Assembly (NCBI GenBank): GCA_000708835.1
Contig: DF236961.1
Location: 62,001-126,000 of the forward strand
Source: Klebsormidium nitens
Taxonomy: Eukaryota; Streptophyta; Klebsormidiophyceae; Klebsormidiales; Klebsormidiaceae
Reading direction: 5' to 3'
Length of the DNA: 64,000 nt
Positions 1 to 12,500 of the stretch are shown here, piece after piece. Made by a program: the position numbers and the translations under genes. The notes below the pieces were generated by a model, which saw only the letters and a list, made by a program, of their open reading frames with translations, did no database searches and was not told the DNA's origin. The first letter of the stretch is position 1, and every line of letters starts with the position of its first letter.

Positions 1-1285
1 CCTGCTTGTTAGTGTTCAATAAAACTGCTTTCTCAATTACGGGTCACCTCTGACACTGTTTGAGCTTTCAGCCCAACGGCAGCTAGTAGGAGCTGGCGCA
101 GCACTGACGCAGAGACCGCTTGCGATTGCCTTAACTGCCTTCAATAATTCAACGTCGTTCCAGCTCGCAGACGCTTTTCGCAGGCGCTTTTCGTAGAGCT
201 CAGCTGAAAACGTCAGAAGGGACATGGAACGAGGATGCCTGTACGTTGACGCTAGCACCTGATCAGAAAAGGAAAGGGAATGGACCTTCGAAAAGGACCC
301 AAAAAGCATACACTTCAGTACAGCTCTAGCTTAGGTATCTTCGGATCATGAGCTACCGTACAATTAGGGCAGCGAAAGTCGATCTGCATGCATGCTGCCA
401 GTGCACCGATGCGGACTCGCCTGGACGCTCTGCATGTCGGCAGAGTGGCCGCCCCTCGATCAATGTCTCCACTCAATGATTGCTCGTCTGCAGATTGGGG
501 CTTTTGATGTGCTCGTCCGACATTCTCGCATGCAAACTTCAAAAGCCCCCGGGCCAATCATGATCAATTGAAGTGAGTCGATCGCGTCATGATCAGCGGG
601 CCGGCCGCGCCGGCGCTCGATCCGCGCCGCGTACGCGCGCTGCATGCGAGGCTCTCCCTAGGCTTAATTCGGCCGCGCTGATGTGTGTTGCGAACGGCCG
701 TGAAATGCAGATAACAAATTAGGAACGGCAGCTACGCGTAAATCAGTCACCGAGGCTAAACCTCCAAAACGGGGAGTAATGTGGATTCCAGCACCAAGTC
801 AAGCGTACATCCAGACATGAAAACATCTCCACACTGCTAGGCCATGGCAAATAGGGTTTAATCGATTGTTCGACTCATTTGTCGTTTGCAGCTATCGATC
901 AAACATGTGTGTATCTCGGTTGCACACAAAGTCAAGGCCGTGGACATGGATCTGGCCAGTCAGATTCATTGCACGTATGTGGCAGGGGGGCAAACAGAGC
1001 TAGGGTTGATGTATGGACGTGTGATCAATAAAAGGCGAGCCATCAATGCAGGTCTACCTGTGACAAGCATTCATGGATGATCCTGAGGCTGGCGCTTTCA
1101 CCATGTCAAAGCATGATAAATGGATCGACTCAAAGCAAGCACTGCCTAAAGTCGTTTGAGCTCGGTCAATCATACTCTGTGAGCAATGCAAACGATGTAC
1201 ACCCGCGCAACTTGCACACGCTTGCTTTGAGAAGCTCAGGTGACAGTTCGCATAAATTATGGTACAATCCGCTTTACTCTGATGC
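1..1285. other. Flank downstream of the CWH43-like gene; no gene recognised
   Basis: I found no coding region that resembles a known family on either strand. Bases 597-650 are a short very GC-rich patch (GGCCGGCC / GCGCCGGCGC type) next to ordinary sequence. The right end should contain the 3' untranslated region of the minus-strand gene that stops at 1286. Confidence 0.5.
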
Positions 1286-4200
1286 TCACCTTGTAAAGGT
1301 GACAACGACTGGGTTCCCATCCGCGGTCTTCTGCTGGTCGTAAGTCGGCTCTACCCATTTTGTACAGTTCAGCGCACGCGATACAAATACAAGCCCTGCT
1401 CCTCGGTCCCTCTCTGCAGGGTTTTTCCACTGCCCATATAACTCAACGCGAGCATCGCTTATGCCAGCAGACACGATCTCCATATACTGTGGGCTCAGCG
1501 GCGCTGAGTTGAAGTCCCCAGCCAGCACGATTGACACACGAGCCGACGAACTCGTGTCGCTAACATTGGTTACGGGCTGTTCCTGGCCCGATAACCTTTC
1601 GTCTGCCTTGCCTCCAGTTTGCAAGGCCTCCCGGATGTGCTCCGCAACTGCCCGAGCCTGTGCTGTTCGGTCTCGGTCGTCCTCGCCAAAGTGAGTGTTC
1701 ATGAGGTGTAGCGTTTGGGTCCCAACTTGAACCGTTGCATGCTGCAAGGGTGCCAACGGTAGGTTCAGGCCGAATTTCAAGCAAGTTTTCGCCAGAAGCG
1801 TTCAGCTCATCAACAACTGATTCTTGGATGGGTGAAGGATGAACGCAGTTTGCCGTGAAAGAGATCGCCCCTCCTATTCCCTCCGTCTGTGACAGACAAA
1901 GGCCAACCACAGGGTCAAGTCCCGGATAGAAGCTCGTTGACGACATCCATTTACTCGGCAACTGCATCTTTTCTGAGTCCCCTGATCTAAGAACCAAACG
2001 ACCAGAGTCTTGTACTGCTGCAGCGGATAAACCTAGTTTTGAGCCTTACTTGGAAGCAGGCCGCCTCTCCGTTCTCCGACGGTAGGACCTCCCACGTGGC
2101 CGATTTAAAGGGGAACCTGGAGAGCATAGCGCAGCCCCACGTGTTCTTGCGGGTTGGGGGAGTGGCCAACGCATACATGCGCAAGCCCAGAGACAAGTAG
2201 TCCACCTGCCAGAGGAGAAGAGGAGTTCAGCAAGGGGATCTGTGATGACAATGTTTTGGCAGCGCGCAGATCGACAGGGATTCTAAAAGCACTGGAAGCG
2301 AAATCCTCGCAAGGAGACATCGATCCAGTGAACAATAGGCTTCGTGACTACAGACTAGAGGTTTACATGCGCTGCACCCGTACCCAGGTGCAAACGTTCC
2401 TTTGACGTCGAGTAACCCCGGCCGTCACGAATACTATATGCCGGGCTTTCAGGTCACCTTTTGGAATTCTCAAGTACGACCCCAGAAGATCTGCACGGCC
2501 CCGCAAGTTGAGGACTCGTCAGTCATGACCGTCTCCGTTGATCGCTTATGGACGTTCATACATTGCAGGTGCAAGGAGGCCGTCGTCTCACCATATCGCG
2601 GTTGCCCTGGATGATGCGCATCGTGTCCGTCTCTTGCAACCTGGACAAGCAACCCGTCGTGAGCGACCAGTGTGATCACGACATGCCCATAACCAGCCGC
2701 CTTACCTTGGATAAACCCAGAAGGCAGGCCCCAGACTCCGCAAATCCTCGAAGAAGTCCACGGAATGAGGGAGTCCATACTCCCTGAATCCTCCCGCAAG
2801 ATGACTCTGCACATCTTAGCAGTGACGCCCCTCCTCAGGAACCACTCAGATTGTGCAAGTAAACTCTACCTCGCAGTCACCTCTGGTAATTGGCAGTCCG
2901 CTTCGCCATCCGTTCCATACAATTAGAAACCCTCTCGCTCTCATAACCCCAATTCCTCAAAAGAGAATTTAAGTCGGTCAAATGGATTCGGCTTTTTTTG
3001 GGGTCCGATTTGGACTGATTATCAGCCGAAGAATCGGCTTCATACTTTCTTATGAATTGGCAGACGACGGCGGACTCACATGACGAAGTGCGGCTTCTGG
3101 TCCCGGATAACGTTCTGGATGGCCCGGAAGTTGTTGCCCCCCGCCCGGTTGTAGCCCTGGTACACGTTGAAGCTGAGCACGCGCAGACTGTCCCCGGGCG
3201 CAGAATGGTACGTCACCGGGAGGGCCAAAAGCCGATGCACTATCGACGCCACCAGCAACAGCCCCACCAGAGCCGCGAGGGCGCCCACCGCCTGAAAGAG
3301 CGGGGTAAGGCAGCATATCATTGTTGCGCTCAGTAAGTGCGCTCCAAACAAACAACAATCGCTTTGGTGACTTTGAGGAGCGTGGAGGATGTATAGCGCG
3401 ACTTTTGTGGGAGTCTGCAAAGCCAGCACAAGCCCCACCAAAGCCGCAAGAGCACCAACGGCCTGAAGGTGAGGGAAGAGTCAACTCCGAGTAGCGTTGG
3501 GCTCGAGCAATGGGGCTTGGTAAGTGCTCTTTGGATCTTCACGAAAGGTGAAGAGTTGTGTTTTGCCCAACGTAATCGAATCGGAAGGGTGAGCAGACTT
3601 GGCGCTGGGCTCGAGAAACCCGCTTTGAAAAACCGGAGCAATTGAAGGGTGCTCCTCAACTCGCGCAAAGGCCAAGTTTCACCACGGTGTCGGCCAAGAT
3701 TTACAACGTCGGATGATAACGAACGACAATTAAAACCGACTTGGGCCAGCAGAAAACATGTCGAGCCTTTACCAGGCTACAATAATTGCTGCTGTCCTAC
3801 CGCTAAAAAAGGACACTGCTCGATCAACAAAGAAATTTATCTTAGACTAGAAGCGGAAGGGTTCAAAGCAGCACTCAGCCAAGAACTCCCTTCGCTGTTT
3901 ACTGTCATTCTCACCTTTCGGCCAGGGACCCCGCTCCCCCAGTTCGGCCGCCCCGCCTTCCACGCCCCCAGCATCGCTCCCAGCAGCCGCCGATCTTCCG
4001 TACTCAATGGGGGCCCCCTTCCCAAGCCCAAAGCGACCCCCCCCAACGACACGAGCATCAACGCGAGTGCAGTCCCTCTAACAACCAAGCCCCCTGGGAC
4101 GTTTCCATATGCGACCAGGAACGCGCTCCACAGCGCCAGGCAAATGTACACAACCGCCGAGAGCGCGATCCCCGGCCCAGGGTAAACGTTCACGGTGTTC

Positions 4201-7200
4201 CGGGAGAGCGTCACCCACAGACTCGGGGCCGCTAGTGCCAAAAGCACCGCCCCCAGAATCGCCCCTGGGGCTCCTAGAAGCAACATAACCAGACAGCCTA
4301 CCGCCGCGACCGATCCGGCCCCAAACCCGTGCAGCTGTTTCGAGACTTTGGCACCTTCCGCTGCAAGTGCGATTCCGGCGGTAAGTGCCAGAGGGGAGAG
4401 GAGGCCCCACCAAGGGGTGACGCCCGCCCAGCGGGCGGGGAGGGTGGGGGCGGTGAGCAGCCAGTGGGTGAGGAAGAGGAGACAGCCCAAGCTGAGGCCC
4501 ATCTGGAGAGTGCGTAATGTGCCTGAAGAGGAGAGGAACGGTCAGCAAGGGCCGCGGAGCAAGGACGCCGGGGCGGGTGGATGACGAATGGAGCAATAAA
4601 TCCTGCGCCTGAGTACAGCACAATTGTAGGCGCGGTAAAGGACTTAGCCGTTATTCAAAGTTCCCCTCCGAGACCTGCGGACTGTTCGACTGGAGGCCAT
4701 TTCAGGCTGCCTTGAAATCAATGCTGAAAGAAATGTTTCGGACAACAAGAACGGCCCGTCACTAGCTGACAAGGCGTTCTCATTGTACGAACATCATCAA
4801 GTCCCCTCAGTATCTCTGTATATCTCTGTAGACCTTAACCCCAGCAGTCCTTATCCAAAAAACGATCGACGTTCCAACCCAGTCAGAACTGCCCGCTCAC
4901 CTGATTTGGTCCACCTGCGCCCCCGTTCCCGGAACACCTCAAACTCGGCGTCCTGGTCCGAGAACGGCGTCTCCTCCCGCCCGTGCGGCCACGGCACCTC
5001 CTCCCCCTCCCCGAACCGCCGCCCGAGGTCAATCACCTTCTTCGGCAAAAACTGCCACGTCTCGTTCGCGTCGGCCCCGTCTCTCCCAAGCATCGGCTCC
5101 GCTTCCCGCTCACCGTCAACGCTCTCGCCTTGGCTATCCCCCGACAGACCGGATTCTAAATCCACGTGGTGGGGGTTTCGTGCGTGAAGCCCCGCCGCGC
5201 CGTCCGGCCCCTCTCTCTCGTTTCCCGCCGCGTGCGGGGCGCCCTGATGGGCTCGCCCTTTCTGCCTACTACCAACTCCGTGCAGCTTCGCAGAACCCTT
5301 TTCCTTCGCGTCGGGACTGCGCAGCGGCTCTTCTACGGTACATAGCTCGATCTCCTGTCCTGCTTTCGCACCGGGACGGCTCGCCTCTCCCGCTCGCTTG
5401 CTCAGGATCAGCTTCGACGCTTTTGCGCCGGTACTCTGTTTCGCCGCCGCCTCTGGTTCTACTGGCACTATCTCTATTTCTACCTGGTTGCAACTCCTAC
5501 CATGTCCGTCCTGTGCCGCACCGAAATCTTTCCCCAGCAGCGGCGCACTAGCGGGCCGTTTCGGCCCTGCCTGCTCCCCCTGCCCGTCAAGCAACTCCGC
5601 ACTCGCCCCCCCGGTCTCGTCCAATCTTGGCACCCCCCCGGAATGCCCATTCCGGTCAACACCAGCTGTTTCCAAACTGAGCAACCGGACCGGGGGGCTT
5701 CGGACGCTGAGCAACCGCATGCGCTCCCTCGGAAGCAGGGGGTTGTCAGAGCCGCTCCGGTTGAGGTTGGCCACCCCCCTGCTCTGTAGGCGTGCCTGGA
5801 GAAGCGACGCCGCGTCCGCCTCTGAGTCGTCCCAGTCGTCGTTGCTCAAGACGTCGTCCATCGCGATGTCAGAAAAGACTTCGACGCCTGGAGTGGTAAC
5901 AAGCAGCAAGTGAGTTCGCTGAATTGTCGCTTTCAAAATCTGAAGGTGGGTTTGTGCCATACCACAGCAAATAGAGGGATTGCGGACTCTGTTTCAAGAG
6001 GTCTTGAACACAAGACTGACAAGAACCTTTGCAACACCCCCACCGCTCCTGTTGTCTGTCAGGCTCCAACTCGGAAATTTGATTGGGTCCTGCCTTCGTC
6101 TGTGCTTCCAACTAAGAGGAATCTCCGAACTCCTCCTCAACCATACTCTTTTAGGCAGAAGGCAGGCACCCTGGCCGATGCTTCAATTCTGAGTCGATGT
6201 TTACGAGGGATTCCAATGAGACACCATCCCAGAGTCTTGACGTCCTCAGGAGACGCAAGAAACGCAAACAATCATCAACCTGTGAATCACCCCTGATGTA
6301 TCCAGCCAGATCCTTAAATGCAGGAACTACGCACTGGCTGCCCTTCAGCTGATCTGACTTGCCGCTGTTCGCTGAGATTACTCGAGTCAAATCCAAACAG
6401 GTAGATAGCCGCGTTCGAGACAGGCCCCTTAGAAATCGGCAGAAGTCCCAAGGGGTTGTTAACACCCCTTTCAAAGCTTCTGGACTGTCCGATCGCTCTT
6501 CGTAGGCCTTGACAGTGGGGTTTGATTGCTCAATTCAGCCGAACGTAAACACCGCAGATTGCCTTTCTGAGTGGAATCTCAGCGATGCCGAAGTTCCACC
6601 TCGCGCGTGCTCTGCCACTCTGAAAATCTGGCAACCTGCCTGCAAAGGACTTTTAGAAAATCAAACTCATGCAAACACTGCGCTGCTTGCCTGCCTCCCC
6701 ATGTTCCTCGTCCAGCCTGTTCGCCCCCCCTTCCCGCGCCGCCCAGCCAACAGCGTCCTCATACAGCACCACCATCACGACCAGTACCCCTGGGAGCGCC
6801 GCCACCAGCAAGAACGTCCATAGAGAAGCTGCGGCGGGGTTACGTCCGCCGTAAGCATAAGTGAGTGCCTGGAGTAGCAGGGCGCCACCTGGAAAAGAGG
6901 AGGGACTCGGTTCGTGTGACGTGTGTCCAGGTTTGTGCTTTGACCCTAGGACAGGAGGAAAAGAAAAGGAGGTGAGGAAAGGCGGCTGTGTCTGCAGGCA
7001 AAGATTTACCTTCTACTCCCCGCTTTGTCTACATTCTTTGAAGAGGATGCTGTTGCTAGCCAGACGACAACCCTGGAGTTGGTAGAGTTGGTAGACACGA
7101 CCTGCATGTCTGATTTAAGCGCATACTCGCTAGCACTGAGGACATCTGCTTGTTGTAATATCCTGCCCAATCATTGACCTCACATACGGTGTCCCTGAGT

Positions 7201-8159
7201 CAGCGACCTTGCGTTCACTAAGTAAACCAAGATAATGGCAGCCACTTCATCACTACACACATATATAGCCAATCTAGTCATGCCCGCTTCTCACCTGCCA
7301 CCCCAAACCCTGTGCGCCTGCGCCGGGCCGCTGTCCCCGCCCAGATGCCATCAAACACGAGCGTACCCATGACCCCCACCGCGCTTCCCGCCAATGTCAG
7401 CCGATACAACGAACTGTCCCCCAGCTGACCTGCCATCCCCATCAGACCCCCAACCACAAGCAACGCCCTCGTCCAAGGGTACGCTGCCAGTGCGTTTCGG
7501 ACGGGAGCCAAGCCGAGCGCCAAAGCGGGGGTCAGGAGGTAGAGCAGGTAAAGAAGAGTGGAGTGCAGCCCCCCTGCCTGGAGCTGGTACCAGTAAACGT
7601 CTCCCCAGAACTGCACGAGCAGGCTCCAGAATAGGAACGACAGGAACGCCTCGGGGACGAGCTGCATGAGCGGCCGGATGAGGGGGTGCGCGTGCCACGT
7701 CTGGTTCTCCTTCAGGGGGTGAGAGTGCTGCCGTTTCAGCCGGGGGCGCACCAGCCCCGTGGTAGAGTCCCACGACAGGCGGCGCCCCCCCCGAGAACTG
7801 CCCTTGGGGGAGCCCTTTATTGAGCCTGAGCTGCCAGGGCTGCCGATGGAACCTATAGACGTCCCAGTTGGCGCAGCGCGTGTGCTTCCCAGGCCGATGA
7901 TATGCGGGAGGTGGTCAGGGTTTGGCGGGGGAGGGGCGACTTTGGGGCTGCTGACTGCATTTGCTCGGTGGTACAGGAGGCCATTGGCAGGGCCGCGCTC
8001 GCGCTTCTTGGGGGGTAGAGTCCGCACCGGTGTGAGTTTCTTGTAGTTGGGGGGGTAGCCGCGGTCAGGCGGACTGGGAGGGGCAGGCTCCTCTTCAAGG
8101 TCAGAGTCGTCGTCAGAGTCGTTGACGAAGCGACTGTAGCGGAGCGTGGATGTCGGCAT
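1286..8159 (-). CDS. CWH43/PGAP2IP-like multi-pass membrane protein with C-terminal endonuclease/exonuclease/phosphatase (EEP) domain
   Basis: Eight exons in transcript order: 8159-7295, 6888-6691, 5887-4901, 4522-3915, 3291-3080, 2640-2592, 2205-2050, 1741-1286; 1176 codons with consistent phases. Residues 1-165 are a charged, Pro/Ser-rich cytosolic tail. Hydrophobic helices follow to about 340 and again at 690-910. The C-terminal 255 residues are EEP-like: LRVLSFNVYQGYN near 922, LQETDT near 958, NTHFG near 1040 and AGDFNS near 1099. The same membrane-plus-EEP architecture occurs in CWH43/PGAP2IP, which works in GPI-anchor lipid remodelling in ER/Golgi membranes; that role here is inferred. 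Oddities: exon 3 inserts about 329 residues of low-complexity charged sequence between membrane blocks; the terminal SDH motif of EEP enzymes reads ADGNP, so the usual catalytic His is missing; exon 2 ends in a GC donor. The start is the first ATG of the open frame, so the N-terminus is less certain than the core. Confidence 0.78.
3251..3462 (-). repeat. Duplicated exon-5 head with acceptor inside intron 4 of the CWH43-like gene
   Basis: Reading the minus strand, the real exon 5 starts at 3291 after CTCTTTCAG. A second copy of its first ~41 bases starts at 3462 after CCTCACCTTCAG. The copies are about 80% identical. In codons they read AVGALAALVGLLL and AVGALAALVGLVL, so almost every change is silent. 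The frame stays open from 3462 through to exon 5, so use of the upstream acceptor would add 57 in-frame codons. Confidence 0.75.
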
Positions 8160-9578
8160 CGTGCTTGGGCCTTGGAGCCTGCCTAGACACTTCGCCTTTC
8201 ACCCTGAACCCCCAGCATCTGTCCGGCAATCTGCACGTCAATAACTGACATCCAGGAAGGAAGACAGCCCGTCGTTGACCGTTCCACTGTGTAAGAAGAC
8301 TCCGAGCAGCCTGCAAGCGCACAATAAGCCACATAAAACGTAAGTTCATCCTTCATTACATCGCAGCAAATAAAAGATAGATTGAACTGCAAGTAAGCAA
8401 GACACATGTGCTGCTCCTTGCAAGTGATCAAAGCAAGCACTTCACTATCTGAGCTGACCAGAAAACATGGTTACTAGACCTGTATGGAGCAAACAGGGAT
8501 TACTTTCCAGTCTCCATGAATCACTGGATTATCCAGCATTTCACTCGTTCAGATGTTAGTATTGTTACGTTGTCACAGATTGCCTTCAGTTCCACAAAGT
8601 AGTTGCACCAACGGAAATGCAAGTCACGCCAGCCGCCTGACGCAATGGCATACAATCTGCAGCATAAGTAGCCCACCTCAAATGCACAGGAACCACATAG
8701 TTCTGCATCCTTCTTGGGTCTATACCCCGCACATTGGAGACCGTCTCAGCAATTACGCAAATCAGCGCGCTGCCCCCTGGAATCATGTGCGATGCTGAAA
8801 TCAATCTCCCGCTAATCCAACCTCTGATTGCATGAAGCATCGCCCGCTATTGACATCGCAAAGGCTCGCCGCTCACTTCCTCGCCATTCCTGCCACCATT
8901 CTGAATACAGAGTTCTGGTCTCCTAAAATTCTGGAGAGCGAAATGGAATGGAGCCGATCGGTGACAGACCAATCCGAATCGTGTATTAGTTAACAGCTTG
9001 GCTAAGTATACCAGGATGCATAACCCAGCACAGAAAATCCGGAAGAGGCATAAAGAGCTGATCTTCAATTACAGGCACCGCTATAAAATTCGACATCGGT
9101 TTAGAAAGGTACCTTCACTGCAAAACCATCTACCGTAGTCTGGTGATTGAAACAGGTACCGTAAACGGGTGGTAAACCACTCACGGTACACCGCAGCGTG
9201 CACTGTGCACAAGAAGAAGGAAGAAGGACGCCTCGGTGGAGGAGTGCTGTTGAGCAGGTTTTCGAGGCCAACACAGCTTGCCATTTTGGAACGCTAGGCC
9301 GGTCCTATAAGTCCTACCTTGCGTATCTCTTTGCTGTCTGCATAGTTGTTGACCAGGTTAGTTGTTTTGTGCTGATTTGAGATAAGCGCCACGCCGTTGA
9401 GAAGTTGACAGGAAAAGCATCTGGAGGACTTTCCTCCAAAAACTGTTTGGCAGCCATCGCCAGACCCGTTCTTTGAAGAATCCGGAATCCAGCCCTAGCA
9501 AACACAAGTATGCGGAGAGGGGCCGGCTGGTTTGAGCTGAGCAAAGCGTACGGAGCCAGGTGGACATATTAGGCCAGC
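8160..9578. promoter_or_regulatory. Shared upstream region of the CWH43-like (-) and TPS (+) genes
   Basis: 1.4 kb between two divergent start codons. It must hold both 5' leaders and promoters, and may hold leader introns. I see no coding region I can support and no TATA box I would commit to. Confidence 0.5.
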
Positions 9579-12500
9579 ATGTTGTCCCGTAGCCATGCCA
9601 ACCTGCTCGACCTTTTGGGAGACAAGGCTCCTATCACGCGGCCCAAACCGAAGCGGGCCAACACAATTGCAAACTTGACCCTCGAGGGGGCCGTCGAGGA
9701 AGGCTTGTCAAGCGTCACATCAGACGCTCCCTCTTCCATTAACCAGGATAGGCTCATCCTGGTTTCTAATCACTTGCCGGTGAATGCTGCTAGAAGAGAG
9801 GATGACCGGGGCTGGACGTTCACGCGGGATGAGGATGCGCTGCAACTCCAGATGAAAGATGGTCTTGCAAACTTCAATGCAGACCTGGAGGTGCTGCACG
9901 TGGGGTGCCTCAAGGTGGAGGTGGACCCCATGGAGCAAGACGAGGTGCGGCGCCTTGACCCCTCTGTCTGTTGCTTTTGTGAATGATGGGAAGCGGTTGT
10001 AGAAACGTCCGGAGCTGCATTCTGCTGGCATTGGAACTTGTTGCAATGCTAGTGCACCAGAAAAACTGCAGTAGAAAGTGATTGAGCACTTTTCACACAA
10101 ACTTATCAAGGCCAGGCCTTTTCATGAGTCCTATCAGAGTGCAAAATGCCACCACCGGTTTTTGTCGCAGCGACTGCTGTGGCAGAGCGAAGTTACAGAC
10201 TATGCTTGCAGCCTAGACTGGCTTCTCCCCAGTGTGCCTCATTCTGGGTTACGTTATCCACAGACGATCATGCTGGCCGGTGATGGCACCTGGAATCACT
10301 AAGTCACAAAGTTGGTTGCGACGGTCTGGCTGGAGTTTGCATAGCGGTCCCGTCAATCAATCAACAGATAGTGCCAAGCAGCTGACTAAGCAACGAGCTT
10401 CAGATGGAGAAACTTTTTGCCTCCTTGTCCTTCAGATCCAGCTATTCTCACTGTCCGGACCCTTGCGTTTGCAATGACCATGTCCATCATTTCTTGATTG
10501 GCTGCTCGGGATCATAAAAGCTAGAATGGTTCTTGTGTCTGATTTGACATACCCCCAATGCATCGTACTGCAGATGGGGCGGCCCCTTGGATCCTTAAAC
10601 ACTTCCGCACACACTTTAACTCGGAGCTTGCATCTGCCCTCACTCTTCCTTCCCCGCTCCTCTGCCCCCAGGTGTCAGCCTTCCTGCTGGAGAAGTTCAA
10701 CTTTGTCCCCGTGTTCCTATCCGAAGACATCCGCAACCGCTTCTACCTCGGGTTCTGCAAGCAGTACCTGTGGCCGCTCTTCCACTACATGCTGCCGCTC
10801 TCGTCTGAGCATGGCACGCGCTTTGACCGCGGCCTCTGGCAGGCGTACGTCCACGCCAACCGCTACTTTGCGGATAAGGTCATGGAGGTGATCTCCCCCG
10901 AGGACGACTTTGTCTGGATCCACGACTACCATCTCATGGTGCTCCCCACCTTCCTCAGGTCAGCCCCAACCTGCGACCATTGACTCCAGTCTTGCTGAGT
11001 ATTTTTGATTGAAAATGATCTCTTTAGGTTGGAACTTTCGTCACGGCGTGTCGTTGGCTGAGATTGAGGTTCTAAAGCGATCACAGCGGTCAGACAGGCC
11101 GCAATTGATGGCCCGAGTTGCATCTGCCGTGGTTCCTGAGGACGCAATGTCAACCTCGACCAGGGATGAAGAAAGCATGGTTACAAGAACATGACAATCT
11201 TGTTTGTCCTTTTTCAGCAAATCGCATCGTCACAGCTTTGCTTTACTTCCTGCTGAGGAGATAGGAACTCCAGTTGTCCATCGAGTCAAGTGCACTCGGA
11301 CCGGCCAGTCATTTCACCTCCCTCAGCTTTGCGGAATTGCCCGTTGCCCTTTCAAGTCGCTTTGCCCTGAAATCGTGGGTCCTCTTCTCAGTTGAGCAGG
11401 ACATGCGGATCTTTTGCATACACTCGATTGTCTGTGTCGTGCCATCTTACACCTGTCGGTATTGGGTTCTTTCTTCAAAGCTTTCGCAGAGACACCTTCC
11501 GCGGGAAGCTCCCCCCTGCTAAGGATGACCGCTACTTGCGTCGTTGACCCTCCCCTTCGGCTGTCGCCCCCAGGAAGCGCTTCCCCAAGGTGCGCATGGG
11601 CTTCTTCCTGCACAGCCCCTTCCCGTCAAGCGAGATCTACCGCACGCTGCCCGTGCGCGACGAGATCCTGCGCGCGTTCCTCAACGCTGACCTCATCGGC
11701 TTCCACACCTTCGATTACGCGCGCCACTTCCTCTCCTGTTGCACACGCATCCTCGGCCTCGAGTACGAGTCCAAGCGCGGCTACATCGGGCTCGAGTACT
11801 ACGGCCGCACCGTCGGGATCAAAATCATGCCGGTCGGGGTGCACTTGGGGCAGCTCTCGCGGGGTTTGCAGCTGAACGATACCGAGTGGCGGATCGGGGA
11901 GTTGGTGAGCCAATACGAGGGGAAGACGGTGCTGTTGGGGGTGGACGATATGGACATCTTCAAGGGGATCGGGCTCAAAATGCTGGCAATGGAGAGCTTC
12001 CTCTCGCAGCACGCCAAGTGGCGCGGCAAGGCGGTGCTCATCCAGATCGCGAACCCTGCCCGCGCGACGGGGCGCGACATCGACGAGGTCAAGGAGGAGG
12101 TGTACTCGCTGGTGGAGCGGATCAACACCAAGTTTGGGTTCGAGGGCTACCAGCCCATCGTGTTGCTCGAGCGGCGCGTCCCGCTCTACGAGCGCCTCGC
12201 GTTCTACACGATTGCGCAGTGCTGCGTCGTGACGGCCGTGCGCGACGGGATGAACCTCACCCCGTACGAGTACGTCGTCGTGCGCGAGCGCGCCGAGGCG
12301 CGCGGCGTCGGGAGCGCCGCGATCGTCGAGACGAAGAAGCGGAGCATGCTGGTCGTCAGCGAGTTCATCGGCTGCTCCCCGAGCCTTTCCGGCGCGATCC
12401 GGGTGAACCCGTGGAACGTGGAAGCCGTCGGGGAGGCGATGAACGTCGCGCTGTCGATGGCGGTCGTCGAGCAGCAAATGCGGCACGAGAAGCACTATGC

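Noticed and set aside
5398-5913. 171-codon plus-strand frame opposite CWH43-like exon 3
   Set aside because: It mirrors the low-complexity exon on the other strand; splice phases on both sides support the minus-strand reading.
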